From Bacillota bacterium (GTDB taxonomy: Bacteria > Bacillota > UBA4882 > UBA10575): 64,000 bases of DNA. A model generated the notes under the pieces. That model ran no database searches. It was not told the DNA's origin and saw nothing but the letters and a program-made list of their open reading frames with translations. Numbering within the stretch: the first letter of the stretch is position 1; every line of letters starts with the position of its first letter. Location of the stretch: assembly GCA_012837715.1 (NCBI GenBank), contig DUQR01000033.1:1-64000 (forward strand). The letters run 5' to 3'. This document shows positions 19,311-27,320 of the stretch, piece after piece. The position numbers and the translations under genes were made by a program.

Positions 19311-19332
19311 TTTGGCAAACGTTTGGGATAAT
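19311..19332 (+). promoter_or_regulatory. LacI-type operator candidate over a promoter
   Basis: CAAACGTTTG at 19316-19325 is a perfect ten-base palindrome with a central CG, as in LacI-family and CcpA-type sites (wider context GGCAAACGTTTGGG). A GATAAT box at 19327-19332 lies just beside it, so a bound repressor would block RNA polymerase. It sits about 190 bases before the ChvE-like gene. No LacI-family gene is in the window. Confidence 0.4.
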
Positions 19333-19516
19333 ATCTCTTAATCCGCAGTAATTTTCCTGATCTTAGTCCTTCGCACTAATCGCCACCTTGATAAGCTTGC
19401 CAAATCCAAGTTTAGTAGAAGAGAAATGGGGTGGTAGCGGGAAAAGAATAGTTCATAATTTATTTCAATCTTAGATGTTTCCCAAAAAAAATTGAAAAGG
19501 AAGGGGTAACAGATCA

Positions 19517-20593
19517 ATGAAAAAATGCCTTATCTTATTAATGGTAGTTCTTCTAGCCCTTAGCTTAACCGGGTGCTTTGGTTGGTTCCAGAAAAAGGAT
19601 GAGAACCTGATCGGTGTGGCCATGCCCACCCAATCACTGCAACGGTGGAATCAAGACGGAGCCAACATGAAGGCTAAACTGGAAGAAAAGGGTTACAAAG
19701 TTGACCTCCAGTACGCGAATAATGACGTTAACACCCAGATTCAACAGTTGGAAAATATGATTACGAAAAAGTGTAAAGTACTGGTTATCGCCTCCATCGA
19801 CGGCTCGGCGTTGACCGAAGTCTTAAGAAAAGCGGCAGAGAACAACATTAAAGTTATCGCTTACGACCGTTTGATTATGAACTCCGAACATGTGGACTAC
19901 TATGCCACCTTTGACAATTTCCAAGTTGGTGTGATCCAAGGTAAATACATCGAAGAAAAATTGGGCTTGAAAACGAATGCCGGTCCTTTCAATATTGAAT
20001 TATTTGCCGGCTCCCCCGACGACAATAATGCTTACTTCTTCAATGGTGGCGCCATGAGTATTCTCCAACCGTATATCGACGAAGGTAAACTCATCGTCCC
20101 CAGTAAACAAACGGAGTTTACCACCATCGCCATTCACGGCTGGGATTCGGCTGACGCCCAAGCCCGGATGGATAACTTGATCACTGCCCATTATGCTGGT
20201 GGCCGTAAGCTTGATGCGGTCCTTTCTCCCAACGATAGCTTAGCCATTGGGATCGTCACTTCCCTCAAAAATGCGGGTTATGGTACCGCTGATAAACCGT
20301 TCCCGGTTATTACCGGTCAGGACTGCGACAAAGCCAACGTCATCGCCATGATCAACGGCGAACAGTCCATGTCCATCTTCAAAGATACCAGAACCTTGGC
20401 GGCTCAAGTGGTGGATATGGTGGAAGCCATCATGAAAGGGGAAGAAGCACCGGTCAATGATACCAAAACCTATAATAACGGTGTCAAGTACGTTCCGTCC
20501 TTCCTCTGCGAGCCGGTTTATGCTGATGTAAATAACTATAAGGAACTCTTGATCGACAGCGGATACTACACGGAAGCGGATCTACAGCAATAA
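19517..20593 (+). CDS. chvE: Multiple-sugar-binding lipoprotein (ChvE/XylF-like)
   Basis: Periplasmic-type sugar receptor of a CUT2 importer, 358 residues. A lipoprotein signal with the lipobox LTGC (Cys20) anchors it. The fold is that of ribose/xylose/galactose binding proteins: GVAMPTQSLQRWNQDG at the first strand, LVIASIDGSALTEVL, KVIAYDRLI, ELFAGSPDDNNAYFFNGG and DAVLSPNDSLAIGIVTSLK. These segments are characteristic of ChvE. AAGGAAGGGG is the ribosome site. It is followed by a strong stem-loop and then the ATPase and permease genes. Confidence 0.9.
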   Translation: MKKCLILLMVVLLALSLTGCFGWFQKKDENLIGVAMPTQSLQRWNQDGANMKAKLEEKGYKVDLQYANNDVNTQIQQLENMITKKCKVLVIASIDGSALTEVLRKAAENNIKVIAYDRLIMNSEHVDYYATFDNFQVGVIQGKYIEEKLGLKTNAGPFNIELFAGSPDDNNAYFFNGGAMSILQPYIDEGKLIVPSKQTEFTTIAIHGWDSADAQARMDNLITAHYAGGRKLDAVLSPNDSLAIGIVTSLKNAGYGTADKPFPVITGQDCDKANVIAMINGEQSMSIFKDTRTLAAQVVDMVEAIMKGEEAPVNDTKTYNNGVKYVPSFLCEPVYADVNNYKELLIDSGYYTEADLQQ

Positions 20594-20701
20594 TCCAGAA
20601 CAATCAGTCTCAAACTTTCGCAAGGAAACTGTTTTAATCATGAGGGGATTGGGAACCGGACGCCCGGTTAAACAATTCCTGAACATTGAAAAGACCACGG
20701 A

Positions 20702-20736
20702 TTCTGGGCAGATTCAACACAGGAATCTGCCCAGAA
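20702..20736 (+). other. Stem-loop between binding-protein and ATPase genes
   Basis: TTCTGGGCAGATTC (20702-20715) pairs perfectly with GAATCTGCCCAGAA (20723-20736) around a seven-base loop. No T-run follows, so it is more likely to protect the upstream mRNA than to terminate, giving more binding protein than ATPase and permease. Confidence 0.75.
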
Positions 20737-20775
20737 CCTCTAAACCATGGGAACATGAGCAAAGGGCGGGATTAA

Positions 20776-22311
20776 ATGCAAACAATTCTTGAGATGAAAA
20801 ACATCACCAAGAGTTTTGGTGGTGTTAAAGCACTCAGCAATGTCAATTTCCAAGTTACTGCTGGCGAGATCCATGCTCTGGTCGGAGAAAACGGCGCTGG
20901 GAAATCTACGCTCATGAATGTCTTAAGCGGCGTGCTTCCCTACGGGACTTATAGCGGAGACATTTTCTATAAGGGTAATCATTGTATCTTCAGAAGTATC
21001 AGAGACAGTGAGAAAAATGGCATTGTCATCATCCACCAGGAACTGGCGCTCATTCCTTACCTTTCCATCGGTGAAAACATTTTTCTCGGTAACGAACGGG
21101 CTAAATCCGGAGTGATCGATTGGGAAAGAACCTATTTAGAAGCGACCCAGATCCTAGAAAAGGTCGGGCTGCGTGATAACCCCCACATGCTCGTTAAAGA
21201 CCTGGGGGTTGGGAAACAGCAACTGGTGGAGATCGCTAAGGCCTTGGCCAAAGACGTGCAACTTTTGATCTTGGACGAGCCTACAGCCGCGCTGAATGAA
21301 GAAGATGCCGATAACTTGTTAAAGCTTTTATTGGAATTGAAAAAATCTGGAATTACTTCCATCCTCATCTCTCATAAACTGCACGAAGTGATTAAAGTCG
21401 CTGATTCCATCACCATTCTCCGGGATGGGGCCACCATCGAAACACTCAAAGTCAACCACGATACCATCTGCGAAGACCGGATCATTAAAGGAATGGTCGG
21501 TCGGGAGCTACTGGACCGGTTCCCCAAACGGGCCCCAAGAATCGGTGATGTCTATTTTGAGGTTAAAAACTGGAATGTGGATGATCCCCTCATTGAAGGG
21601 CGTAGAGTAATCAAAGATGTCAACATCAAGGTGCATAAAGGAGAGATTGTAGGAATCTCGGGTCTCATGGGTTCGGGAAGAACCGAATTTGCCATGAGTG
21701 TCTTCGGGAAAGCTTATGGTAAAAATATTAGCGGACAAATTTTCAAGGACGGACAAGAAATCCAACTCAACAACGTCCAGCAAGCAATTAACAATGGTTT
21801 AGCCTATGTGACCGAAGACCGGAAAACCGCCGGTTTAATTGCCATTGAAGACATCAAACACAATATTTCCTTGTCTAGCCTGAATAAAATCAGTAAAAGA
21901 TTGGTCATCGATGACAATCTGGAAAATAAAGCCGCCATGTCCTACCGCGAAAAACTTGATATCAAATCATCAAGTATTTATCAAAAAGTACAAAACCTCT
22001 CCGGAGGGAATCAACAAAAAGTGGTGCTGGCAAAATGGATTTTTGCCGCTCCGGATATTTTAATCCTCGACGAACCTACACGGGGAATCGACGTCGGCGC
22101 AAAATATGAAATCTATACGATCATCAATCAACTGGCCGAGGAGGGCAAAGCAATCATCTTTATCTCCTCGGAACTTCCCGAAATACTGGGAATTTGTGAT
22201 CGGATTTATGTAATGAACGAAGGAAGAATCGTCGGCGAGCTCATGAAAGAAGAGGCGTCGCAGGAAAATATAATGAAATGCATTATGCAGAGTAATAGGG
22301 GGCGTTACTAA
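20776..22311 (+). CDS. gguA: Sugar ABC transporter double ATPase (GguA/MmsA-like)
   Basis: ATP-binding subunit of the CUT2 sugar importer, 511 residues with two nucleotide-binding domains. The first half has Walker [10 protein letters not shown] and Walker [11 protein letters not shown], with a divergent signature ([10 protein letters not shown]). The second half has the degenerate P-loop GLMGSGRTE, the signature LSGGNQQKV and [15 protein letters not shown], as in RbsA, XylG and MglA. The start ATG is preceded by AAAGGGCGGG. The stop shares one base with the permease start (TAATG), indicating translational coupling. Confidence 0.92.
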   Translation: MQTILEMKNITKSFGGVKALSNVNFQVTAGEIHALVGENGAGKSTLMNVLSGVLPYGTYSGDIFYKGNHCIFRSIRDSEKNGIVIIHQELALIPYLSIGENIFLGNERAKSGVIDWERTYLEATQILEKVGLRDNPHMLVKDLGVGKQQLVEIAKALAKDVQLLILDEPTAALNEEDADNLLKLLLELKKSGITSILISHKLHEVIKVADSITILRDGATIETLKVNHDTICEDRIIKGMVGRELLDRFPKRAPRIGDVYFEVKNWNVDDPLIEGRRVIKDVNIKVHKGEIVGISGLMGSGRTEFAMSVFGKAYGKNISGQIFKDGQEIQLNNVQQAINNGLAYVTEDRKTAGLIAIEDIKHNISLSSLNKISKRLVIDDNLENKAAMSYREKLDIKSSSIYQKVQNLSGGNQQKVVLAKWIFAAPDILILDEPTRGIDVGAKYEIYTIINQLAEEGKAIIFISSELPEILGICDRIYVMNEGRIVGELMKEEASQENIMKCIMQSNRGRY

Positions 22312-23510
22312 TGGAAATTGGAAAAATGAAACCGGCTCAAGTTACCACGATTGGCTACACATTAAGGGCCAATATGCGCCAATATGCGATGCTTTTTGCC
22401 TTGATTGTCATTATGATCTTTTTCCAAATTGCGACAAACGGTGTTCTGCTTTGGCCAATGAATGTGACTAATCTTATTCTGCAAAACAGTTACGTATTAA
22501 TCTTGGCCATTGGAATGACCCTCTGTATTTTAACCGGTGGTAATATCGATCTTTCTGTCGGTTCGGTGGCTGCTTTCACCGCTGCCATCATCGGGACACT
22601 AATTATCAACCATAAAGTCGATGTCACTCTGGCCATCTGCATCGGATTACTCATTGGTGTCGCGATCGGAGCCTGGCAAGGTTTCTGGATTGCTTATGTG
22701 CGGATTCCCCCCTTCATCGCTACCCTGGCGGGGATGCTTTTGTTCCGCGGGCTGACCAATACCATTTTAAAGGGGCTGACCTTATCGCCTTTCCCCAGAT
22801 CGTTTCAGATGATTAGTTCCGGATATATCCCGGATTTTTTCCCTAATGTTTCCAACTTAAACCTGACGCCCATCGTTGTTGCGGTCTTGCTCTCGCTGCT
22901 TCTCCTTTATGTCCAAATCAGAAACCGTAAGAAAAAGTTTGAAAATGGTATGGAGATCATGCCCCGTTCGCTCTTCGTCACGCAGCTGGTCATTATGATC
23001 CTGGCCATCAACCTGTTTGCTCTGGCGTTAGCTGCCCATAAAGGGCTCCCGATCATTCTGGTGATTCTTGGCGTCTTAATCTTTATCTACCATTTCTTTA
23101 CCACCAAGACCGTACCCGGCCGCTATATCTATGCGTTGGGTGGTAATGAGAAAGCCGCCGTCCTTTCCGGGATTGACACCAAAAAAGTACTTTTCTTTGT
23201 GTACTTGAACATGTCGGTGCTATCCGCCATCGCCGGAATTGCCTTTGCCGCCCGTACCAATTCGGCTTTTCCTTTGATGGGTAATGGTTTTGAAATGGAT
23301 GCCATCGCGGCCTGTTTTATTGGTGGAGCCTCCGCCACCGGCGGGATCGGAACTGTAATCGGGACCATCATCGGCGCCTTGGTGATGGGGGTTCTTAATA
23401 ACGGCATGTCCATTATGGGGATTGGGATCGATTGGCAGATGACAATTAAAGGCTTTGTTCTTTTAATGGCGGTCGCCTTTGATGTCTACTCCAAAAATAA
23501 ATCAAAATAG
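22311..23510 (+). CDS. gguB: Sugar ABC transporter permease (GguB/XylH-like)
   Basis: Membrane subunit of the same importer, 399 residues with about ten hydrophobic segments. The motifs TGGNIDLSVGSVAAF, PPFIATLAGMLLFRGL and ALGGNEKAAVLSGID (the cytoplasmic coupling loop) are diagnostic of the RbsC/XylH/GguB family, and the hydrophilic loop around residues 200-225 (RNRKKKFE) is typical of the GguB/XylH branch. It ends the three-gene operon and is followed by a strong terminator. Confidence 0.91.
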   Translation: MEIGKMKPAQVTTIGYTLRANMRQYAMLFALIVIMIFFQIATNGVLLWPMNVTNLILQNSYVLILAIGMTLCILTGGNIDLSVGSVAAFTAAIIGTLIINHKVDVTLAICIGLLIGVAIGAWQGFWIAYVRIPPFIATLAGMLLFRGLTNTILKGLTLSPFPRSFQMISSGYIPDFFPNVSNLNLTPIVVAVLLSLLLLYVQIRNRKKKFENGMEIMPRSLFVTQLVIMILAINLFALALAAHKGLPIILVILGVLIFIYHFFTTKTVPGRYIYALGGNEKAAVLSGIDTKKVLFFVYLNMSVLSAIAGIAFAARTNSAFPLMGNGFEMDAIAACFIGGASATGGIGTVIGTIIGALVMGVLNNGMSIMGIGIDWQMTIKGFVLLMAVAFDVYSKNKSK

Positions 23511-23563
23511 ATTTCGCCACCCCGCACAGATTTCTTTCTGTAAGCCGGTCCTTAAAGACAAAG

Positions 23564-23592
23564 AAAAAACCTGCTTTAAAGCAGGTTTTTTT
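23564..23592. terminator. Palindromic bidirectional terminator
   Basis: AACCTGCTTT pairs directly with AAAGCAGGTT, flanked by A-runs and T-runs on both sides. It ends the sugar importer operon and probably also the opposing amino acid transporter operon. The following 110 bases hold no gene; a weak resemblance to the end of the intergenic repeat occurs near 23690. Confidence 0.85.
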
Positions 23593-23701
23593 GCGCCCTT
23601 ATTTACCTGGCGAATCCATCTGGTCACCTGTCGCCCGTGCGAAAAATTGCCTTTGTCCGCAGTTGCCCAGCGGACTTACGAAAGCCAGTGTGCGCTGCTA
23701 C

Positions 23702-25081
23702 CTAAAAGAAATTAGCAGCAATCAGGTTGATAATAATGATCGCTGGAACCACGTACTTGATTAACGGTTCCCACCAGTCTTGGACCTTAAGCTTCTCCGC
23801 ACCGATGTTAACCTGTTCTTTGAATTTCTTGAAACCAATTCCCCAAACAGTGAAGAGACACATAATCAGGCCGGAGAGGATCAAAAAGATATTGGCGGAA
23901 ACAACATCAAAGAAGCTGAACATATCCATCCCGAACCATTTGATGTGGGCCAGCGGGCCGCAAGCCAGCACGGAGAAGAGGCTCAGTCCGAAAGTAACAG
24001 CGATGCTAAGCCATGTAGCTTTCCCCCGGTCTTTACTCCGGTCCATTTTAAACAAGTCCATAATGGAACTGGAAAGAAACTCAGTAAAGGCGATGGCAGA
24101 AGTAATTGCGGCAATCAGGACTCCTACAAAGAATAGAATACCAATAATTACGCCGCCGGGCATCGTCGCAAAAACGCTGGGCATGGTTTTGAAGAGCAGG
24201 CCAAAACCGGCATCCGGCTGGACACCAACGGCAAAAGCGGCGGGGAAAATCACCAAGCCGGCCAGGAAAGCAAAACCGGTGTCCATGAAGACAACTTTAG
24301 TGATATCGGTGGGAATATCGGCGTCCTTCTTCAAATAACTTCCATAGACCCAACTGGCGCCTTGTCCAACGCCGATGGATAAAAAGACCTGTCCGATGGC
24401 AGCAACAATCGCGCTGAAACTAAGCTTGGAAAAATCCGGTTTCAGGTAAAATTTTAGGCCTTCTCCCGCCCCGGGTAAGGTCATTGAATAGATGGCCAGA
24501 CCGGCAAATAAAAGAACCATCAGGGGCATGGCTACTTTCGCCACTGCTTCCACCCCTTTGACCAAACCCCGGACCACGATGACGCCAAGCACAATGAGAA
24601 TAATAATTTCATAAATTAGGGTGACGCCGGTGTTGGCATAAAGGGAGTCAAACCAGATTGAAATTGCTTGCAGGTCCATGCCTTTGAATGTACCGGTCAG
24701 GAAAGCGACGGTATACTTTAAGACCCACCCGATAATCATCACGTAGTAGGAGAAGATCATAAGACCGCCGATGAAACCAAAGATCCCACCTAACTGCCAA
24801 AATTTATTCTTGGTTAGCTTGATATTCCCGGTAATCGGCGAACTTTGCGACTCCCGGCCTAAGTTATATTCCACAATCATGAGGGGGATCCCCATTACCA
24901 CGGCCACCGCCAGGTAGACTAAAAGAAAAGCCGCTCCGCCGTATTGACCGGTAATATAAGGAAACCTCCATATATTACCTAAGCCAATACTCCAACTGGC
25001 CGCGGCAAAGATAAATCCAATCTTCGAAGCCCAGGATTCCCTCTTAACCGTCGTGGGAACTTCTGTCGTTTTGTTGATCAT
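23702..25081 (-). CDS. Sodium-dependent amino acid transporter (NSS/SNF family)
   Basis: A 459-residue symporter of the neurotransmitter:sodium symporter family, with about eleven to twelve membrane segments. The first segment carries the family signature SWSIGLGNIWRFPYITGQYG, whose Gly-rich unwound helix binds sodium and the amino acid. ATG at 25081 with AAAGGAGGAT just before it is the start; the frame continues to a TTG inside that ribosome site. It is the third gene of an operon with RidA and a cysteine-desulfidase-like enzyme, so its substrate is probably a small amino acid degraded by those enzymes, such as cysteine or serine (inference). Confidence 0.9.
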   Translation of the reverse strand: MINKTTEVPTTVKRESWASKIGFIFAAASWSIGLGNIWRFPYITGQYGGAAFLLVYLAVAVVMGIPLMIVEYNLGRESQSSPITGNIKLTKNKFWQLGGIFGFIGGLMIFSYYVMIIGWVLKYTVAFLTGTFKGMDLQAISIWFDSLYANTGVTLIYEIIILIVLGVIVVRGLVKGVEAVAKVAMPLMVLLFAGLAIYSMTLPGAGEGLKFYLKPDFSKLSFSAIVAAIGQVFLSIGVGQGASWVYGSYLKKDADIPTDITKVVFMDTGFAFLAGLVIFPAAFAVGVQPDAGFGLLFKTMPSVFATMPGGVIIGILFFVGVLIAAITSAIAFTEFLSSSIMDLFKMDRSKDRGKATWLSIAVTFGLSLFSVLACGPLAHIKWFGMDMFSFFDVVSANIFLILSGLIMCLFTVWGIGFKKFKEQVNIGAEKLKVQDWWEPLIKYVVPAIIIINLIAANFF

Positions 25082-25104
25082 CCTTATATCCTCCTTTGGC
25101 AAAT

Positions 25105-25482
25105 TTAGATTCCCGCGATAACCTCGATCTCAACGCGCAAACCACCAAAGATCTGAACGCCGGAAACACATAGCCGGGCCGGATAGTCGGTCCCGAAAAA
25201 TTCCCGATAAACTTGGTTCATTTCATCAAAGTCTTTGCTGTCCGCTAGATAAACATTACATTTAAGAACGTGCTCCAGGTCGCTACCGGCTGCTTCCAAC
25301 ACCGCTTTAATATTGAGCAGCACCCTCCTGGTCTGCTCCGCAACTGTTCCTTGTTCTAACAATCCATTTATCGGGTTAATGGCAACTTGTCCAGAGAGAA
25401 AGAGAAAATTGCCAAAACGAACAGCTTGCGAATAAGGCCCTACTGCTTCCGGCGCCTGATCGGTGGTGATGACTTCCCGCAC
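25105..25482 (-). CDS. ridA: RidA family enamine/imine deaminase
   Basis: A 125-residue YjgF/YER057c/UK114 protein. RidA speeds hydrolysis of reactive enamines such as 2-aminoacrylate to pyruvate and ammonia. Family hallmarks are visible: APEAVGPYSQAV at the start, FLFLSGQVAINP, NIKAVLEAAGSDLEHVLKCNVYL and the catalytic arginine in DYPARLCV. GTG 25482 follows AAAGGGGGGAT. It lies between a cysteine-desulfidase-like enzyme, whose chemistry releases 2-aminoacrylate, and an amino acid importer, which gives it an unusually clear pathway context. Confidence 0.93.
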   Translation of the reverse strand: MREVITTDQAPEAVGPYSQAVRFGNFLFLSGQVAINPINGLLEQGTVAEQTRRVLLNIKAVLEAAGSDLEHVLKCNVYLADSKDFDEMNQVYREFFGTDYPARLCVSGVQIFGGLRVEIEVIAGI

Positions 25483-25526
25483 CTACATCCCCCCTTTCTT
25501 TCTATTCTTTATCACTTAGCCCATCG

Positions 25527-26816
25527 TTATTTTTGAGCTTGAATTTCTTCGATTATTTCCAAGAGACACTTGTCGGTTTCCACCATCCCCGGGTTGTTTA
25601 ACTGCCCCAGCTTTGCAAAGGTGTGTTCAATGTTATGGGAGACAATTCCGTTCGCCGGAGGGATAAAGACTTTTTTCTTTGTCGCAAGGTACGCATATTC
25701 AATCGCCGTCGCCGTCGCCGTGCTTAGCTTGTAAGCGCAGGATTCCTTTGCTCCGTCGCAGACGATACCGGCCAGGGCGCCCAAGACCGAATGCATTGCG
25801 TTGACCATATCCGTATAGCTTCCATCCAACAGATACACAGTTGCCGCCGCCACACCGGTCGCCGCTGCCACCGAGCAGCCGCAAAAAGCGGTCATTCTTT
25901 TGATGTGACCCTTAATATAAACAGTAATCGCTGAACTGATCGCCAGCGCCCTGGCCAATTTAGTATCGTCGACCTTTAAAGTTTCCGCCGCCGCCAAAAC
26001 CCCTAAGAAATTGGTTATCCCATGGTTGCCACTGCCCGCGATGGCCATAATTGGGACTTTTAAACCGATCATCCGGGCTTCCGCCGCGGCCGCCGTATAC
26101 AACTTACCTAGCATCATGCCCGCATAGGGGAATTCTATCTCTTTGACCATCCCGGAAAGGGCGGCGCCCATGACGGCGTTTTCATTACGGATCCCTTCTT
26201 CAGCCGCTGCTTTGTTTATTTTGGCGTCTTCAAGCAAAAAGCGGAGTTCTTCAAGGTCGATTCCTTTGATCGTTTCAATCAGATCGCCAATTTTGTAATG
26301 AATAAGTTCATCGACACTCCCTTCCGTTGTGGCAATCGGTTTTTGGAAGAGAATTTGGTTGTTCCTACCCGTTTCGGTTATTTTGGAGTAATCCCCCTGG
26401 ATTACTGTCCACGCCCGGCTTTGGACGTTGGAGACCTCCGCCTTAATATACAAGGGATCGGGAGCATTTTTTAAGTATGAGACTTCGACCCGGTTGTTTT
26501 TTAACAGCTCCTGAGCGGCCTGCACAATTTGGTCATCGACATAGTCAAGTAAACCGAGACCCTCGCCGGTCCACTCGGCTAAGTAAATACCTAAAGCCGC
26601 CGCCTGCAGTAATCCCCGCTGGTTGGTTCCTGGCACCCCCACACTGATTCCGTTCTTATAAACATTGGGACTAACCGCTACTTTAATCTGGTCTGGCTTT
26701 TCTCCTAATATGGAAGTAGCTTTCGCGACGGCTAGTGTGACTGCCCCCGGGTCAGTGCAACCGGTCGACTTTTCGATCTCCTTCTTCAGGACTTGAATCA
26801 GCAGCGCTTTGTCCAT
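25527..26816 (-). CDS. L-cysteine desulfidase-like Fe-S lyase (CdsB/UPF0597 family)
   Basis: A 429-residue cytoplasmic enzyme of the family holding archaeal L-cysteine desulfidase and enterobacterial YhaM/YhaO-linked proteins. It performs alpha,beta-elimination on cysteine (or a related amino acid) with a [4Fe-4S] cluster. Candidate cluster cysteines are seen in STGCTDPGAV (Cys20), FCGCSVAAATG and VCDGAKESC. The SPNVYKNGISVGVPGT segment is also typical. ATG 26816 has GGAGATGGAGG upstream; the longer frame is not needed. Products would be sulfide, and 2-aminoacrylate for the adjacent RidA. Serine as substrate is the main alternative, since the family is related to L-serine dehydratase. Confidence 0.85.
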   Translation of the reverse strand: MDKALLIQVLKKEIEKSTGCTDPGAVTLAVAKATSILGEKPDQIKVAVSPNVYKNGISVGVPGTNQRGLLQAAALGIYLAEWTGEGLGLLDYVDDQIVQAAQELLKNNRVEVSYLKNAPDPLYIKAEVSNVQSRAWTVIQGDYSKITETGRNNQILFQKPIATTEGSVDELIHYKIGDLIETIKGIDLEELRFLLEDAKINKAAAEEGIRNENAVMGAALSGMVKEIEFPYAGMMLGKLYTAAAAEARMIGLKVPIMAIAGSGNHGITNFLGVLAAAETLKVDDTKLARALAISSAITVYIKGHIKRMTAFCGCSVAAATGVAAATVYLLDGSYTDMVNAMHSVLGALAGIVCDGAKESCAYKLSTATATAIEYAYLATKKKVFIPPANGIVSHNIEHTFAKLGQLNNPGMVETDKCLLEIIEEIQAQK

Positions 26817-26888
26817 TCCTCCATCTCCTTTATCAATGAAGCAGTACAACCCAACTTCCCTGTTTGCTTCAATTATTTAATAAATAGA

Positions 26889-26903
26889 TTAACGATCGGT
26901 TAA
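26889..26903. promoter_or_regulatory. Palindromic operator candidate before the cysteine-desulfidase operon
   Basis: TTAACGATCGGTTAA is an interrupted palindrome (TTAAC...GTTAA) in the AT-rich leader about 75 bases upstream of the start codon on the minus strand. The regulator is unknown. The rest of the leader from 26817 to 27032 has no gene. Confidence 0.3.
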
Positions 26904-27032
26904 GGCTTTCCTCTGGAGTTCGATTCACATTGCCCGGAAGAATAATACTTTTGCTGTTATGTAGACATAAATAATCTTGGTTTTTTTAACTAAATTCTTA
27001 CCTTTTATTACCTAACCCAATCCCCTCTCCAA

Positions 27033-27203
27033 GCAGTCACCCACGCTGGCTACCGCCCGCTTGAGCCAAATGCTGAAAATTCAACACTCGGTGAATCCAC
27101 ATGCCCAAGCCACGCTTGAATTGGTGGTTCATACCGACTATCGCCATATAAAAATAAGTAATTTAAACAAAGTCGGGTGAACAACTTAGGCTATTTTCTA
27201 AGT
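27033..27203 (-). repeat. Dispersed intergenic repeat, copy C (long, inverted)
   Basis: A full-length copy on the minus strand. Read on that strand it opens with ACTTAGAAAATAGCCTAAG, GTTGTTCACCCGAC, then GTCGGTATGAACCACCAATT, and closes with CTCAAGCGGGCGGTAGCCAG and CGTGGGTGACTGCTTGG. Its internal part (ATTTTTATATGGCGATA) differs from other copies, while the two arms of the inverted repeat and the end block are kept. Confidence 0.85.
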
Positions 27204-27212
27204 AAACAGCAA

Positions 27213-27237
27213 TAAAAAAAACCCTGAAAGCTCAGGG
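27213..27237 (-). terminator. Hairpin terminator of the two-component operon
   Basis: CCCTGA (27222-27227) pairs with TCAGGG (27232-27237) with a four-base loop; on the minus strand it is followed by a run of T residues. It lies downstream of the AraC-type response regulator gene. Confidence 0.85.
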
Positions 27238-27240
27238 TAA

Positions 27241-27281
27241 TCGCGCACGCTGACTGCCGCCAGCACAACAAGGGATAAAAT
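27241..27281 (-). repeat. Dispersed intergenic repeat, degenerate 3' fragment
   Basis: Read on the minus strand, TTTTATCCCTTGTTGTGC followed by GGCGGCAGTCAGCGTGCGCG closely follows the end block of the copy at 62200-62376 (TTTTTATCCCTTCATGTGC, then GGCGGTAGCCAGCGTGGGCG). Only this 3' end is present. It lies about 40 bases from long copy C in the same orientation, separated by the terminator. Confidence 0.6.
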
Positions 27282-27320
27282 CGATCTCATTTCCACTCTC
27301 CGCCGGGGTTAAGTGGTTTA

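Noticed and set aside
23607-23703. Possible further copy of the intergenic repeat
   Set aside because: Only scattered matches to the end block (AAGCCAGTGTGCGCTGC); below what I would count as a copy.
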